From Leptolinea sp. UBA5366 (GTDB taxonomy: Bacteria; Chloroflexota; Anaerolineae; Anaerolineales; Anaerolineaceae), in NCBI GenBank assembly GCA_002407845.1, contig DHPK01000009.1, positions 1 through 44,187 on the forward strand: a DNA stretch of 44,187 nt, given 5' to 3'. The notes below the pieces were generated by a model, which searched no databases, was not told the origin of the DNA, and saw nothing but the letters and a program-made list of their open reading frames with translations. How positions within the stretch are numbered: position 1 is the stretch's first letter; the number at the start of each line of letters is the position of its first letter. Below are positions 16,461-24,417 of this stretch, piece after piece. The translations under genes and the position numbers were made by a program.

Positions 16461-17104
16461 CGAATTGTTTTGCCATAACGTATAAGATAAGCCGCAATCC
16501 CAAACGCGGTTGCAGCGTTCAATGATTCTTTTTCGCCATGCATCGGCAGGCAGACGATTTTATCCGACAGCTTCAAAACAGCCGGATCAACGCCATTGAT
16601 CTCGCTGCCGATGATTAAAGCAAGCGGTCGGTCCGATGGAATTTTACCAACATTTTCGAACAAATTGACGGAATCTTCTCCGCCTTCAAGACACCAGATC
16701 GTAATACCCGCAGCTTTCAGGTCGCAGACCAGTTGCAGGATGTCCCAGGTGTGTTCCCATTGGACGTTCTCCTCAGCTCCCAGCGCGGTTTTACGCACTT
16801 TTTGATTCTCCGGAGTAGCTGTGATCCCGCAGAGATAAACTTTTGATGCACCTATCCCATCGGCTGTGCGCAGGATTGCACCGACGTTCAGGGCGCTGCG
16901 CAGGTTATCCAATACCGCAATCAGCTGCGGGAGTTGATCGTTCGAGCAATGGGATGCCGGGACAGATGCAGATTCAAATGGCAGGTCCGTGATCCGGCTG
17001 CTGCTGCCGCAGCGCGGGCAGTGAATGGTTGAATCGGGTGCAGTCGCGAGCGTGAATCTCAGGCTGCAATCGGGATTTTGACAGGCATAATTGAATAATG
17101 TCAT
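16457..17104 (-). CDS. SpoU/TrmH-family RNA 2'-O-methyltransferase with N-terminal zinc ribbon
   Basis: 215 residues. Residues 8-32 form a zinc ribbon (C8-x4-C13...C29-x2-C32, FmdB-like). From about residue 60 comes a SPOUT methyltransferase with the three SpoU motifs: DNLRSALNVGAILRTADGIG (motif 1, catalytic Arg), LALIIGSEINGV (motif 2, SAM knot) and LPMHGEKESLNAATAFGIAA (motif 3, knot and dimer). Expected to 2'-O-methylate a tRNA or rRNA ribose using SAM. The zinc ribbon may help RNA recognition. It is the first gene of a trmH-mutS operon with a four-base overlap. Its promoter places the start of transcription practically at the ATG. Confidence 0.88.
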   Translation of the reverse strand: MTLFNYACQNPDCSLRFTLATAPDSTIHCPRCGSSSRITDLPFESASVPASHCSNDQLPQLIAVLDNLRSALNVGAILRTADGIGASKVYLCGITATPENQKVRKTALGAEENVQWEHTWDILQLVCDLKAAGITIWCLEGGEDSVNLFENVGKIPSDRPLALIIGSEINGVDPAVLKLSDKIVCLPMHGEKESLNAATAFGIAAYLIRYGKTIR

Positions 17105-17112
17105 GGTGTCTA

Positions 17113-17141
17113 ATTATATAAGAGGACGGGCAGGTTTTCAA
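17113..17141 (-). promoter_or_regulatory. Promoter of trmH-mutS giving a leaderless transcript
   Basis: On the minus strand, TTGAAA (17136-17141), a 17-base spacer and TATAAT (17113-17118) make a near-ideal sigma70 promoter. The -10 box ends 8 bases before the ATG at 17104, so the start of transcription should fall 1-3 bases before it. There is no room for a Shine-Dalgarno. Confidence 0.75.
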
Positions 17142-17323
17142 AAATGAATTCAGCTTTCTCAAAAAACTCAAAAGTAGAATTATCTTCATGCAAGAGAAAC
17201 GATAGCTGACTTTGCCGCGCGACAGGTCCAATCTTACAGAATTGATAATTACTAGTCTCTTGAAGTGCGCATAGATAGTAAGAAAAATTATTGATCGAGT
17301 TTTAACTCATTGGCTGACTTACT

Positions 17324-17569
17324 TTATAAATCTTTCTTTTTATGTGCTGTGATAATCGTGAAGCTGGTCGCATTGACTGTGATGATGCAGTCATCTGCTT
17401 CGGCATACCAGTTCTTGCCGTTTCTTGTGATCACTGTATTCGAGGAATTGATTTTAGCTTTGCACCATTCGACGATATTTTCCGTTTCCTGCAATAGATT
17501 TCTTTGTAATCGAAATTCGCCTAATGCTGTTATATGCAGCTTGTGTAAGTTTAAGAGTAATTCATTCAT
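17324..17569 (-). CDS. DUF3781 protein
   Basis: 81 residues. The pattern NLHKLHITALGEFRLQRNL, then DIVEWCK-like EWCKAKI, and the C-terminal core ITRNGKNWYAEADDCIITVN with TIITAHK is that of DUF3781, a small family of unknown function. There is no signal or membrane segment. The ATG overlaps the stop of the Bro-N gene by four bases (17566-17569), so both are translated together. The nearest downstream gene, trmH, has its own promoter. Pairing with a phage antirepressor-type gene suggests an accessory or mobile origin. The function is unknown. Confidence 0.75.
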   Translation of the reverse strand: MNELLLNLHKLHITALGEFRLQRNLLQETENIVEWCKAKINSSNTVITRNGKNWYAEADDCIITVNATSFTIITAHKKKDL

Positions 17570-18447
17570 TCGTTCTTATCTTCACTTGTCCCCGCTGGAT
17601 CGCCTTTTGGCAGTTTCCGGGCGACTCCTTCGATCAGCTGCGAGAAATCAACAGCTTTCTTTGATGTGATCACTGGTTTTCCAGTCTCCTTTTCAATTTC
17701 TTTCCTGGCATTGCCAGCGATATTCCCACCTCGTTTAGCTGTTTGTTTATTGGCGTCGAGACCGATTGGATTCTCAGCATTCGTCAGTTCAGTGGTTGTT
17801 GCCTCTGCAAGCATATTCAAGACGAGCTCAAGTGTCGACATATTATCCCGCAGATTCTCTTTTTTCAAATCCTTAAAATCCTTATACTGGCGGGTTGACA
17901 TGCCGCTCCAAGCTTTATAGATTTCATTAGTCAGAATTGCATATTCGATTCCTTCAGAGACACCGTGATCCTGCCAGACATCGGTAAGCTCTTTCCTGAC
18001 CTGAATGGCTTGCAGACGCTGATTGACCCATTCCCGCGAATACCCTTTTCGCAAATAGGTCACTAAAGCGCGGTCAATTGTCAGTTCGGGATCAATAATC
18101 TCATCGATTCTTTGCTTTCCAACTTCTGCCAGCCACATTTTAAACGGTTCAGCTTTTGGGGATGGGATGGATTGAATGATTCGGAAAATTCCTTGCATGT
18201 CCGCTGTGTCCGTTAGGCGCATTTTCCCGTCCGGAGATTTGACTTTCAACTGTACGATTTTTTCGTACAGTTGAATTCCGCCTTCTTCATCTCTGATTTT
18301 CCTTTTTAAATCGCTCCAATATCTTCGGGGATTATTACTCTCAGTCAAAACGCCTACGATGTCAATGACGGAAAAATACCATTCTTCTTTTTCGTTATCC
18401 CAAATGGATCGGATTTCCTTGTTTTCGAATCGTTTTATCTCGTTCAT
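17566..18447 (-). CDS. Bro-N domain protein (phage antirepressor-like)
   Basis: 293 residues. The N-terminal 110 residues match the BRO family N-domain: IRSIWDNEKEEWYFSVIDIV, then NNPRRYWSDLKRKI, TADMQGIFRIIQSIPSPKAE and FKMWLAEVG. In phages and some toxin loci this domain binds DNA or acts as an antirepressor. The middle is helical (YTRKGYS-like LRKGYSREWVNQRLQAIQVR, then YKAWSGMSTRQYKDFKDLKK). The charged C-terminus contains KRGGNIAGNARKEIEKETGK, which resembles a short segment found in DNA-damage-inducible DinD-type proteins. Shine-Dalgarno GGAGAGGAA precedes the ATG. It overlaps the DUF3781 gene by four bases. No other phage gene is nearby. Confidence 0.75.
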   Translation of the reverse strand: MNEIKRFENKEIRSIWDNEKEEWYFSVIDIVGVLTESNNPRRYWSDLKRKIRDEEGGIQLYEKIVQLKVKSPDGKMRLTDTADMQGIFRIIQSIPSPKAEPFKMWLAEVGKQRIDEIIDPELTIDRALVTYLRKGYSREWVNQRLQAIQVRKELTDVWQDHGVSEGIEYAILTNEIYKAWSGMSTRQYKDFKDLKKENLRDNMSTLELVLNMLAEATTTELTNAENPIGLDANKQTAKRGGNIAGNARKEIEKETGKPVITSKKAVDFSQLIEGVARKLPKGDPAGTSEDKNE

Positions 18448-18846
18448 TTCTTTTCCTCTCCAAGCGTCGGTTTAACTGAAAGCCTTTCGATATTTCCAAG
18501 GTAAATCCTATTGATAAAATCTGAAAACTGTTATCGTCATCTGTCTCTCACCGAAAATCAGCCCCGTCCATTTCCCAAACTTCAGAACAGTAATTCAGGC
18601 AATCTCTGATCATCAGAATAATCTTAAGCCTATCATCTTTTACTCCTTTTCACGAAGGTTTTCTTATCCGATCGAATCATCGTGTCCTTTCACATGTCTT
18701 GCATTCTTATAAAATCAGCCTTAACAACTCTGTCGGGGTTTTTGCAGCCGTAAAGAAGATTTCAGATTTGATAAGTTCACAATAAATAAAGGTCACATGC
18801 TGCTTTTAAACTTCAGACGACATTCGGCATCATCGTTCCTAGAATT
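18448..18846. other. 400-bp gene-free stretch upstream of the Bro-N gene
   Basis: No complete gene. It must hold the promoter of the Bro-N/DUF3781 pair, but I could not pick convincing hexamers. On the minus strand a 34-codon open stretch (18548-18649, ending LNYCSEVWEMDGADFR and stop) reads like protein and begins next to a good AAGGAG. Directly upstream another frame reads MIRSDKKTFVKRSKR. This could be the remnant of a small frameshifted gene, but the case is weak. Confidence 0.35.
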
Positions 18847-18880
18847 AAAAAAAAACAGACTGTTTCGAAACAGTCTGTTT
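18847..18880 (-). terminator. Intrinsic terminator of the rpiB-tal-pgi gene
   Basis: A 28-bp perfect palindrome, AAACAGACTGTTTC with its complement, is followed on the minus strand by nine T residues. It lies 28 bases after the stop of the triple fusion and ends that operon. Confidence 0.9.
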
Positions 18881-18908
18881 ACCGCAACATACTAAGAATT
18901 CTGTTTTA

Positions 18909-21900
18909 TCAGAATAAATCTTCTATCCTCTTACTGCCCAAATTCAATCGGATAGCACGGCGTTCTTTGGCAATGAGCGCTTCAAAGTCACCGAGCGCCT
19001 GAGCCCGCTCGAGAATGGCGAAAGTCATGCCTTCGTTTGGTATTTCCGCGTCCTGGACTGAATCAGCAACGATCTGAATAAACAATCCGTTGTTTGCTCC
19101 GCCTTTATGAAGCTGTCCGGTGGAGTGTTGAAAACGCGGACCGAATCCGAGCGTGGTGGCGCAGCCTGACGTTTTCAGTATCTTTTCGCGCAGCTGCTGC
19201 AGCGCCGCCATGGTTTGATCATTTCGAGGCAGATAAGCGTTGATCCCAATGTAGTCAGTTCCCTGAACGGCAGTGCTGGCAAATGCATTGATCAGTTCAG
19301 CTGCCGATTCCGCCTTACGCATGGATTCCGATTCGCTGCTGAAATACGCCTGGATTCCATTTATTTCCCATGTTACCGGCAATTCGGATAAGGCACCTTT
19401 TTCCTTGTAGTCATTGATTTTCGCGACCGTTCGGTTCTTGCTGTCCTGCACGTTAGGCTGATCGAAAGCGTTGACGCCCAGAATCGAACATGCAACCGAA
19501 ATTGCAATTTCCCAGCGGTAGAATTCCGCGAACAGTTCTGTCAGATCGTTCATTTTGATCGTCAGCACCGGCTGCCCTGCTTCAATCAGCTGGTTGACGA
19601 AACTCTGTTGCTCTCCGGAGGATTTGATATAAACAAATGCGCGGTCAGCTGGATAATCTGCAGGATTCAGTTTTGGTTCGATGTCAACCGGAACGATTCC
19701 TTTGCCGGTTTTACCGCTGCTTTCAGCAATCAATTGTTCCAACCATGAGCCAAACGCATCCATATTGGGGTCGACAAGAATTGTGACTTTGTCACGGCCG
19801 CTTAGCGCAGCAGTGCCCATATAGACACCCAATGCAGCGCCTTCGTTGCTAGCTACGGGGTTTGATGGGGCACAAATCTTTGCCATGCGGCTGGCTTGCT
19901 CCAGCACTTTTTCCGGAGCGATGCCGATCAGCACGGCTGGCAGCACGCCAAAAGCTGACAGGGCGGAGAAACGTCCGCCGATGGAGGGGTCTGCCAGAAC
20001 AACATTCCGGAAATTCATCTCTTTAGCCATGCGCTCAAGCAGCGTGCCTGGGTCGGTGATGGCGATGAAGTGCGCGCCTGCCCGGTCGCCCAGCGCTTGG
20101 ACGGCTTTATGATAGAAATAATCTAAAAATGCCTGAACTTCGGCAGTGCCGCCTGACTTGCTGGAAACAATATAGACAGTTTCATGGAGCGGATGATCTG
20201 CATCAGCCTGCAGCACCTGCCCAGGATCGGTCGAGTCAATAATTTGGAGTTCCATGCCGTCCGCTTCCGGGAAAGTCAGCGCCATGACTTCAGGTGCGAG
20301 CGAGGATCCGCCCATTCCCATCAGTAAAACTTTTCGGATGCCATCTGCTTTGAGACTGGCTGCAATCGCCTTATATTCAATCATATTCTTGGCGATGAGC
20401 TGATGAGCGTCCAGCCAACCCAGCCGGTTTCGGATTTCGGGATAAGCTTGAGTGTCAAATGTCCAGACCGTCGGATCTTTTGAGAAAATACGCGGAACAA
20501 TCGAATCGGATTCAAGCTTTTTATAGGTTTCCAGCACGGGCGAGTAGAGCACTCCCAGCGATTTTTTTACCAGATCAGATTTTTGATCCAGTTGGTTCAG
20601 CATGGCTTCAAAAGCCTGACAATATGATTCCATACTTTCCTCCTCAATTATTTCTAATATTTTCTGAAAATCAATGCCTGCCTGTTGAAAGTCGGCAAAC
20701 GCTTTTTCGATTTCAATATTATTGACCGGCAAGGAAGAACTGACTCGCCCTGACTCGCAAATTGCAGCTAAGGTGTCCTGATGAACGGATAAAATTGTCT
20801 GATTGCCGATCAGTGCGTCACTGTAAAATGTTGGTGACGTGCACGGGTTTGGATACAGGACATCCCAGAGAATCCGCAGCGGTTTTGCACCCGCTTCGAC
20901 CATTTTTTGCATTCTCTCGCTCTGATTGAATTCCGTGATTTGATTATAAATTCGCCGGCAGATTGTCAAGGCGGCTTTGTTCTTTATTTTCGCAAGAAAT
21001 TCTTCCATGCCTGATGCTGGTCTTTCCGCAAGCACAGCATCAACCTTAGTGTCAATCTCAGCAATGTGAACTGACAGAATTGATTGCACTTTGTCGATCG
21101 GCTTGCCCTCGGCATGGCGCGCTTCCAACCCTTCAAGGTAAGCGTCCACTGCCTGGCGGAACCGTTTCTCAGAAAAAATCAGCGTTTGGTTCGTGTTGAT
21201 CCCCTCGCGTGTCAGCTGACGGGTTGTTTCAATTCCAGCTGCGGTAGCAGGGACGCTGATCATCAAGTTCGGGCGATTAACCGCGGTCCAAATCTGTTTA
21301 GCTTCCGCAAGCGATTTCGCATAATCATTGGCAAGCTGCGGATCCATCTCAATCGTGACCAAACCATCGCTGCCGCCGCTTGAAATATAATTTTCCCGGA
21401 AAAGGCTGGTCGCCTGCCGGACATCATCGACAGAAAGTTTTTGGAAAATCTGGCGAGAGTCCCAGCCATCCATGATCATAGCAGTAAAAGCCGATGAATA
21501 ATCATCCATGTGGAGGACGTCGCTGCAGATGTTGCTGAACGTGGTTGTCAATCCGCAGATTTCCCCGTTATTGATTCTTTCAGTCAGCTTTTCATCTTTC
21601 ATCTGGCGGCGATTAATATGGCTGAGCCAGACCGATTGACCAGCTTCTTTCAAAGCTTTCAGCCGGTTTTCGAGGTAAAGGTCTCCTGCTTCGATGCGTT
21701 TGATTTTTTCGAAACGCCTGATCTGGTTCGGCTTATGATTGAATTCAGCGCCCAGAAATGCGGTGACTAGCTCGCGGGCAACTTCAGAGCCGATGATCCG
21801 CGCTCCGAGGCAGAGCACATTCATTCCGTCATGTTCAACGCCCTGATGCGCCGAATAAGTGTCGTGGCAGACTGAGGCATAGATTCCTTGAATTTTATTG

Positions 21901-22130
21901 GCTGCCATGCAAACCCCAACGCCTGAGCCGCATAAAAAGACGCCTGCCTGCGCTTCTCCGCTTAAAATCTTATGCGCTCCGAGCTGAGCAAAATCCGGAA
22001 AATCAGCGCTGGCGCTTGAATAGGTGCCAACGTCGATGACGTCGTCACCAAAATCCTGAATCGCTTCAATCACACACGGTTTAAGTTCAAAACCAGCATG
22101 ATCACATGCTACAACTATCGTTTTTTTCAC
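18909..22130 (-). CDS. RpiB-transaldolase-phosphoglucose isomerase triple fusion; transaldolase domain degenerate
   Basis: 1073 residues, three domains. RpiB (1-148): ACDHAGFELK, active-site Cys67 in FLCGSGVGVCMAANK and VEHDGMNVLCLGARIIG keep the ribose-5-phosphate isomerase B residues. Transaldolase-like (about 150-520): aligns over its length with transaldolases of Tal-Pgi fusions, but key residues are lost. WLS has Ser170 for Asp, GLTTTF (193-198) replaces the G-x-TSNP loop, and LMISVPAT has Ser292 for the Schiff-base Lys. Pgi (about 525-1073): GMGGSSLAP, SKSGGTAEVQ, GGRFSALSAFG, AESSGKTGKG and HSTGQLHKGG are intact. Starts at a GTG with GGAGA nine bases upstream. Last in a same-strand run after two dehydrogenase genes. 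Likely interconverts Ru5P/R5P and G6P/F6P, but not transaldolase substrates. Confidence 0.9.
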   Translation of the reverse strand: MKKTIVVACDHAGFELKPCVIEAIQDFGDDVIDVGTYSSASADFPDFAQLGAHKILSGEAQAGVFLCGSGVGVCMAANKIQGIYASVCHDTYSAHQGVEHDGMNVLCLGARIIGSEVARELVTAFLGAEFNHKPNQIRRFEKIKRIEAGDLYLENRLKALKEAGQSVWLSHINRRQMKDEKLTERINNGEICGLTTTFSNICSDVLHMDDYSSAFTAMIMDGWDSRQIFQKLSVDDVRQATSLFRENYISSGGSDGLVTIEMDPQLANDYAKSLAEAKQIWTAVNRPNLMISVPATAAGIETTRQLTREGINTNQTLIFSEKRFRQAVDAYLEGLEARHAEGKPIDKVQSILSVHIAEIDTKVDAVLAERPASGMEEFLAKIKNKAALTICRRIYNQITEFNQSERMQKMVEAGAKPLRILWDVLYPNPCTSPTFYSDALIGNQTILSVHQDTLAAICESGRVSSSLPVNNIEIEKAFADFQQAGIDFQKILEIIEEESMESYCQAFEAMLNQLDQKSDLVKKSLGVLYSPVLETYKKLESDSIVPRIFSKDPTVWTFDTQAYPEIRNRLGWLDAHQLIAKNMIEYKAIAASLKADGIRKVLLMGMGGSSLAPEVMALTFPEADGMELQIIDSTDPGQVLQADADHPLHETVYIVSSKSGGTAEVQAFLDYFYHKAVQALGDRAGAHFIAITDPGTLLERMAKEMNFRNVVLADPSIGGRFSALSAFGVLPAVLIGIAPEKVLEQASRMAKICAPSNPVASNEGAALGVYMGTAALSGRDKVTILVDPNMDAFGSWLEQLIAESSGKTGKGIVPVDIEPKLNPADYPADRAFVYIKSSGEQQSFVNQLIEAGQPVLTIKMNDLTELFAEFYRWEIAISVACSILGVNAFDQPNVQDSKNRTVAKINDYKEKGALSELPVTWEINGIQAYFSSESESMRKAESAAELINAFASTAVQGTDYIGINAYLPRNDQTMAALQQLREKILKTSGCATTLGFGPRFQHSTGQLHKGGANNGLFIQIVADSVQDAEIPNEGMTFAILERAQALGDFEALIAKERRAIRLNLGSKRIEDLF

Positions 22131-22196
22131 GCTGAAATCTCCAACAGATCTTTTTTATTAATTTTAGCAATATTTACTGAAAAATCCCTGTCAAAT

Positions 22197-23225
22197 TCAG
22201 GGATTCAGCACAACTTTTAAACGCGGACCATTGCGGTGGTACAGCTTGTCAAACCACATCGGACCTTCATCGAGCGGTGCGGTCGCACTGATGATCGAAT
22301 TCACGTCGACCTGCCCTCTTGCAATCAGGTTCAGGCAGGCAGGATATTCACCGCTGGACGCACAAGAGCCTTGGAGTCTGATCTGTCGCGTCACGATCGT
22401 CTGCAGCGGGAGATCAACCTTTGGCGAGCTGTTGCCAACGAGCGTCACAGAACCGCCTTTGCAGACACTGTGGACCGCCAGGTTGAATGCCTCGCTGGTT
22501 CCGGCGACTTCAAATGAAGCATCTGTTCCTCGCCCATTCGTCAGCGGGAGAATTTTCTCGAGTGCGTGCCCGTCCGACAAAACCGCTTCATCAGCACCAA
22601 GTTTCAGTGCGAGATCCAGTTTTGACTGGTTATGGTCAACCGCAATAATTTTCCCATATCCTTTTGCCCGGAGCGCCTGGATGACGAACAGACCGACCAT
22701 GCCGGTTCCGATCACCGTCGCAGATGCGTCCAGCAGATGCGGGCTGATGTCAACTGCGTGCGCTGCGATTGAGAGCGGTTCGACCAGCGCTGCCTGATCA
22801 TAGGAAACGCTGTCCGGCAGTGCGTAAAGGATGTGCTGCGGCACGGCGACATATTCTGCAAAAGCTCCATCGCGGTGATATTCCTCGCAAGAGACCCCTA
22901 AAACGCGGCGATTCTCACAAAGATTTACCATCCCTTTATTGCAGTAGGAACAACGTCCGCAGTAGATAGTCGAATCAAACGTGACGCGATCATCCTTCTT
23001 CCAATTTTCAACTTTTGGACCGGTCTCGACAATGATTCCGCTGGCTTCATGTCCCATAATGATTGGGGGACGCCGGCGACCGGTTGACCCGTCATAGCCA
23101 TGAATGTCCGAACCGCAGATTCCACAGGCTTTTACCCGGATCAGCACTTCATCATCCTGAATGACGGGCATTGGCACGTCCAGAATTTCCATTTTTTTAT
23201 ATTCGGTTAAAACTAAGGCTTTCAT
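22197..23225 (-). CDS. Zinc-dependent alcohol/polyol dehydrogenase (MDR family)
   Basis: 342 residues from the ATG at 23225, where family members start (MKALVLTEYKK). A GTG at 23246 overlapping the previous stop would add seven residues. The catalytic zinc site is CGICGSDIHG with GHEASG. The structural zinc lobe has four cysteines in YCGRCSYCNKGMVNLC. The NAD-binding Rossmann motif is VIGTGMVGLFVIQAL near residue 170. The pattern is closest to sorbitol/threonine/galactitol-phosphate dehydrogenases; the substrate is unknown. It follows the Gfo/Idh/MocA gene without a gap and precedes the sugar-phosphate isomerase fusion by 66 bases. A role in polyol or sugar-acid catabolism is plausible. Confidence 0.88.
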   Translation of the reverse strand: MKALVLTEYKKMEILDVPMPVIQDDEVLIRVKACGICGSDIHGYDGSTGRRRPPIIMGHEASGIIVETGPKVENWKKDDRVTFDSTIYCGRCSYCNKGMVNLCENRRVLGVSCEEYHRDGAFAEYVAVPQHILYALPDSVSYDQAALVEPLSIAAHAVDISPHLLDASATVIGTGMVGLFVIQALRAKGYGKIIAVDHNQSKLDLALKLGADEAVLSDGHALEKILPLTNGRGTDASFEVAGTSEAFNLAVHSVCKGGSVTLVGNSSPKVDLPLQTIVTRQIRLQGSCASSGEYPACLNLIARGQVDVNSIISATAPLDEGPMWFDKLYHRNGPRLKVVLNP

Positions 23226-23242
23226 GCGTTTTCTTTCTCGTC

Positions 23243-24388
23243 TCACCGTTTTGAATAGGGCTGGTAACTCAATCGGCCATCGAAATCATCTGATTCTTCC
23301 GGCTCCAGCGGGAATTTGATTGGCATTCGGTCGCGCTGCGAACGATAGATCGCAGTGAACAGCTCCACCGTCTTGCGCCCTTCGCGTCCGTCAATAACCG
23401 GGCTGCGTTTCAGACTGACGTCCTCAAGAAAATCGGCTATCTGCAGCTGGTGGAAATAGTTCATTGTGTCGTATTGCGATGCCTTCTCAGCATCTTCCTT
23501 TTTCCAAACTGGCTGAAGCGCTTCTTCACCGGGCACGGTCCAGATGTCATTATATGGCGGTTCAACGGCTGCAGCAGTGGTCACACCGGAGACAAAAGAG
23601 GAGCCGCCCTCAACCTGAACGCCGACCGACGCGCCATTGCTGCCATGCACATGCACGCGCCCCCAGAGACCGGGTTTTTGTGAATTCGAAACAAAAATCT
23701 GACCGATGGCGCCGCTTTTAAATCGGATGACTGCCAGCGCGGTATCTTCGATCTCAACAGACGGATGGTTGAAATTATCCCAATAACCAAACAGTTCATC
23801 AATATCGCCCATCATCCATTGCAGCAGATCGAACTGATGCGGGGTCTGGTTGACCATGACTCCGCCGCCTTCTTCTTTCCATTTTCCGCGCCAGCTATCC
23901 ATCAGATAATATTCTGGACTGCGCCAGCCCATGACTTCCATGGTGCCGATGACCGGTTTGCCGATTTTGCCGTCCTGAATGGCTTTCATCATGCGCACGA
24001 CCGGCCAATAATAACGCCGCTGACTGATGACCCCGAGCTGGACATTCGCCTGATCGCAGGCTTGAATGGCACGGTCGCAGTCAGCAAGGCTGGCAGCGAG
24101 CGGTTTCTCGCAGATCACACTCGCACCGGCTTCAGCAGCCTGGACAGTCAGCTCGGCATGCAGCGGGTGCGGGGTGCAAATTGAAACGACATCAATGCTG
24201 TTCTCGCGAATCATATGTGCGACATCGTTATAAGCTGGAACATCATAGTCACGGGCAAATTTTTCAGCATTCTGTTGGGAAATGTCACACACGGCAGAAA
24301 AATCAGAATTTGGCAAATTGCGGTAAGCCTGAACGTGTGTGGTGCCAACCTTTCCACAACCAATAATCGCGGTACGAAGTTTTTTCAT
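23243..24388 (-). CDS. Gfo/Idh/MocA-family NAD(P)-dependent sugar oxidoreductase
   Basis: 381 residues. The N-terminal Rossmann domain has IIGCGKVGTTHVQAYR, DIVSICTPHPLHAELT-like VVSICTPHPLHAE and the catalytic-lysine motif CEKPLAAS (about residue 94). The C-terminal alpha/beta domain carries GGGVMVNQTPHQFDLLQWMM, where family members place the substrate-binding His. Such enzymes oxidise or reduce sugars, inositols or their derivatives. The substrate here is not identifiable. Shine-Dalgarno GGAGAAAG precedes the ATG. The stop overlaps or abuts the dehydrogenase start, so the two act in one transcript and perhaps one pathway. Confidence 0.9.
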   Translation of the reverse strand: MKKLRTAIIGCGKVGTTHVQAYRNLPNSDFSAVCDISQQNAEKFARDYDVPAYNDVAHMIRENSIDVVSICTPHPLHAELTVQAAEAGASVICEKPLAASLADCDRAIQACDQANVQLGVISQRRYYWPVVRMMKAIQDGKIGKPVIGTMEVMGWRSPEYYLMDSWRGKWKEEGGGVMVNQTPHQFDLLQWMMGDIDELFGYWDNFNHPSVEIEDTALAVIRFKSGAIGQIFVSNSQKPGLWGRVHVHGSNGASVGVQVEGGSSFVSGVTTAAAVEPPYNDIWTVPGEEALQPVWKKEDAEKASQYDTMNYFHQLQIADFLEDVSLKRSPVIDGREGRKTVELFTAIYRSQRDRMPIKFPLEPEESDDFDGRLSYQPYSKR

Positions 24389-24417
24389 CTTTCTCCTATG
24401 ACGCCGAATAATTCAAA

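Noticed and set aside
17310..17669. Plus-strand 119-codon open frame opposite the DUF3781 gene
   Set aside because: Antisense to two overlapping minus-strand genes with recognised families; the composition looks like a shadow.
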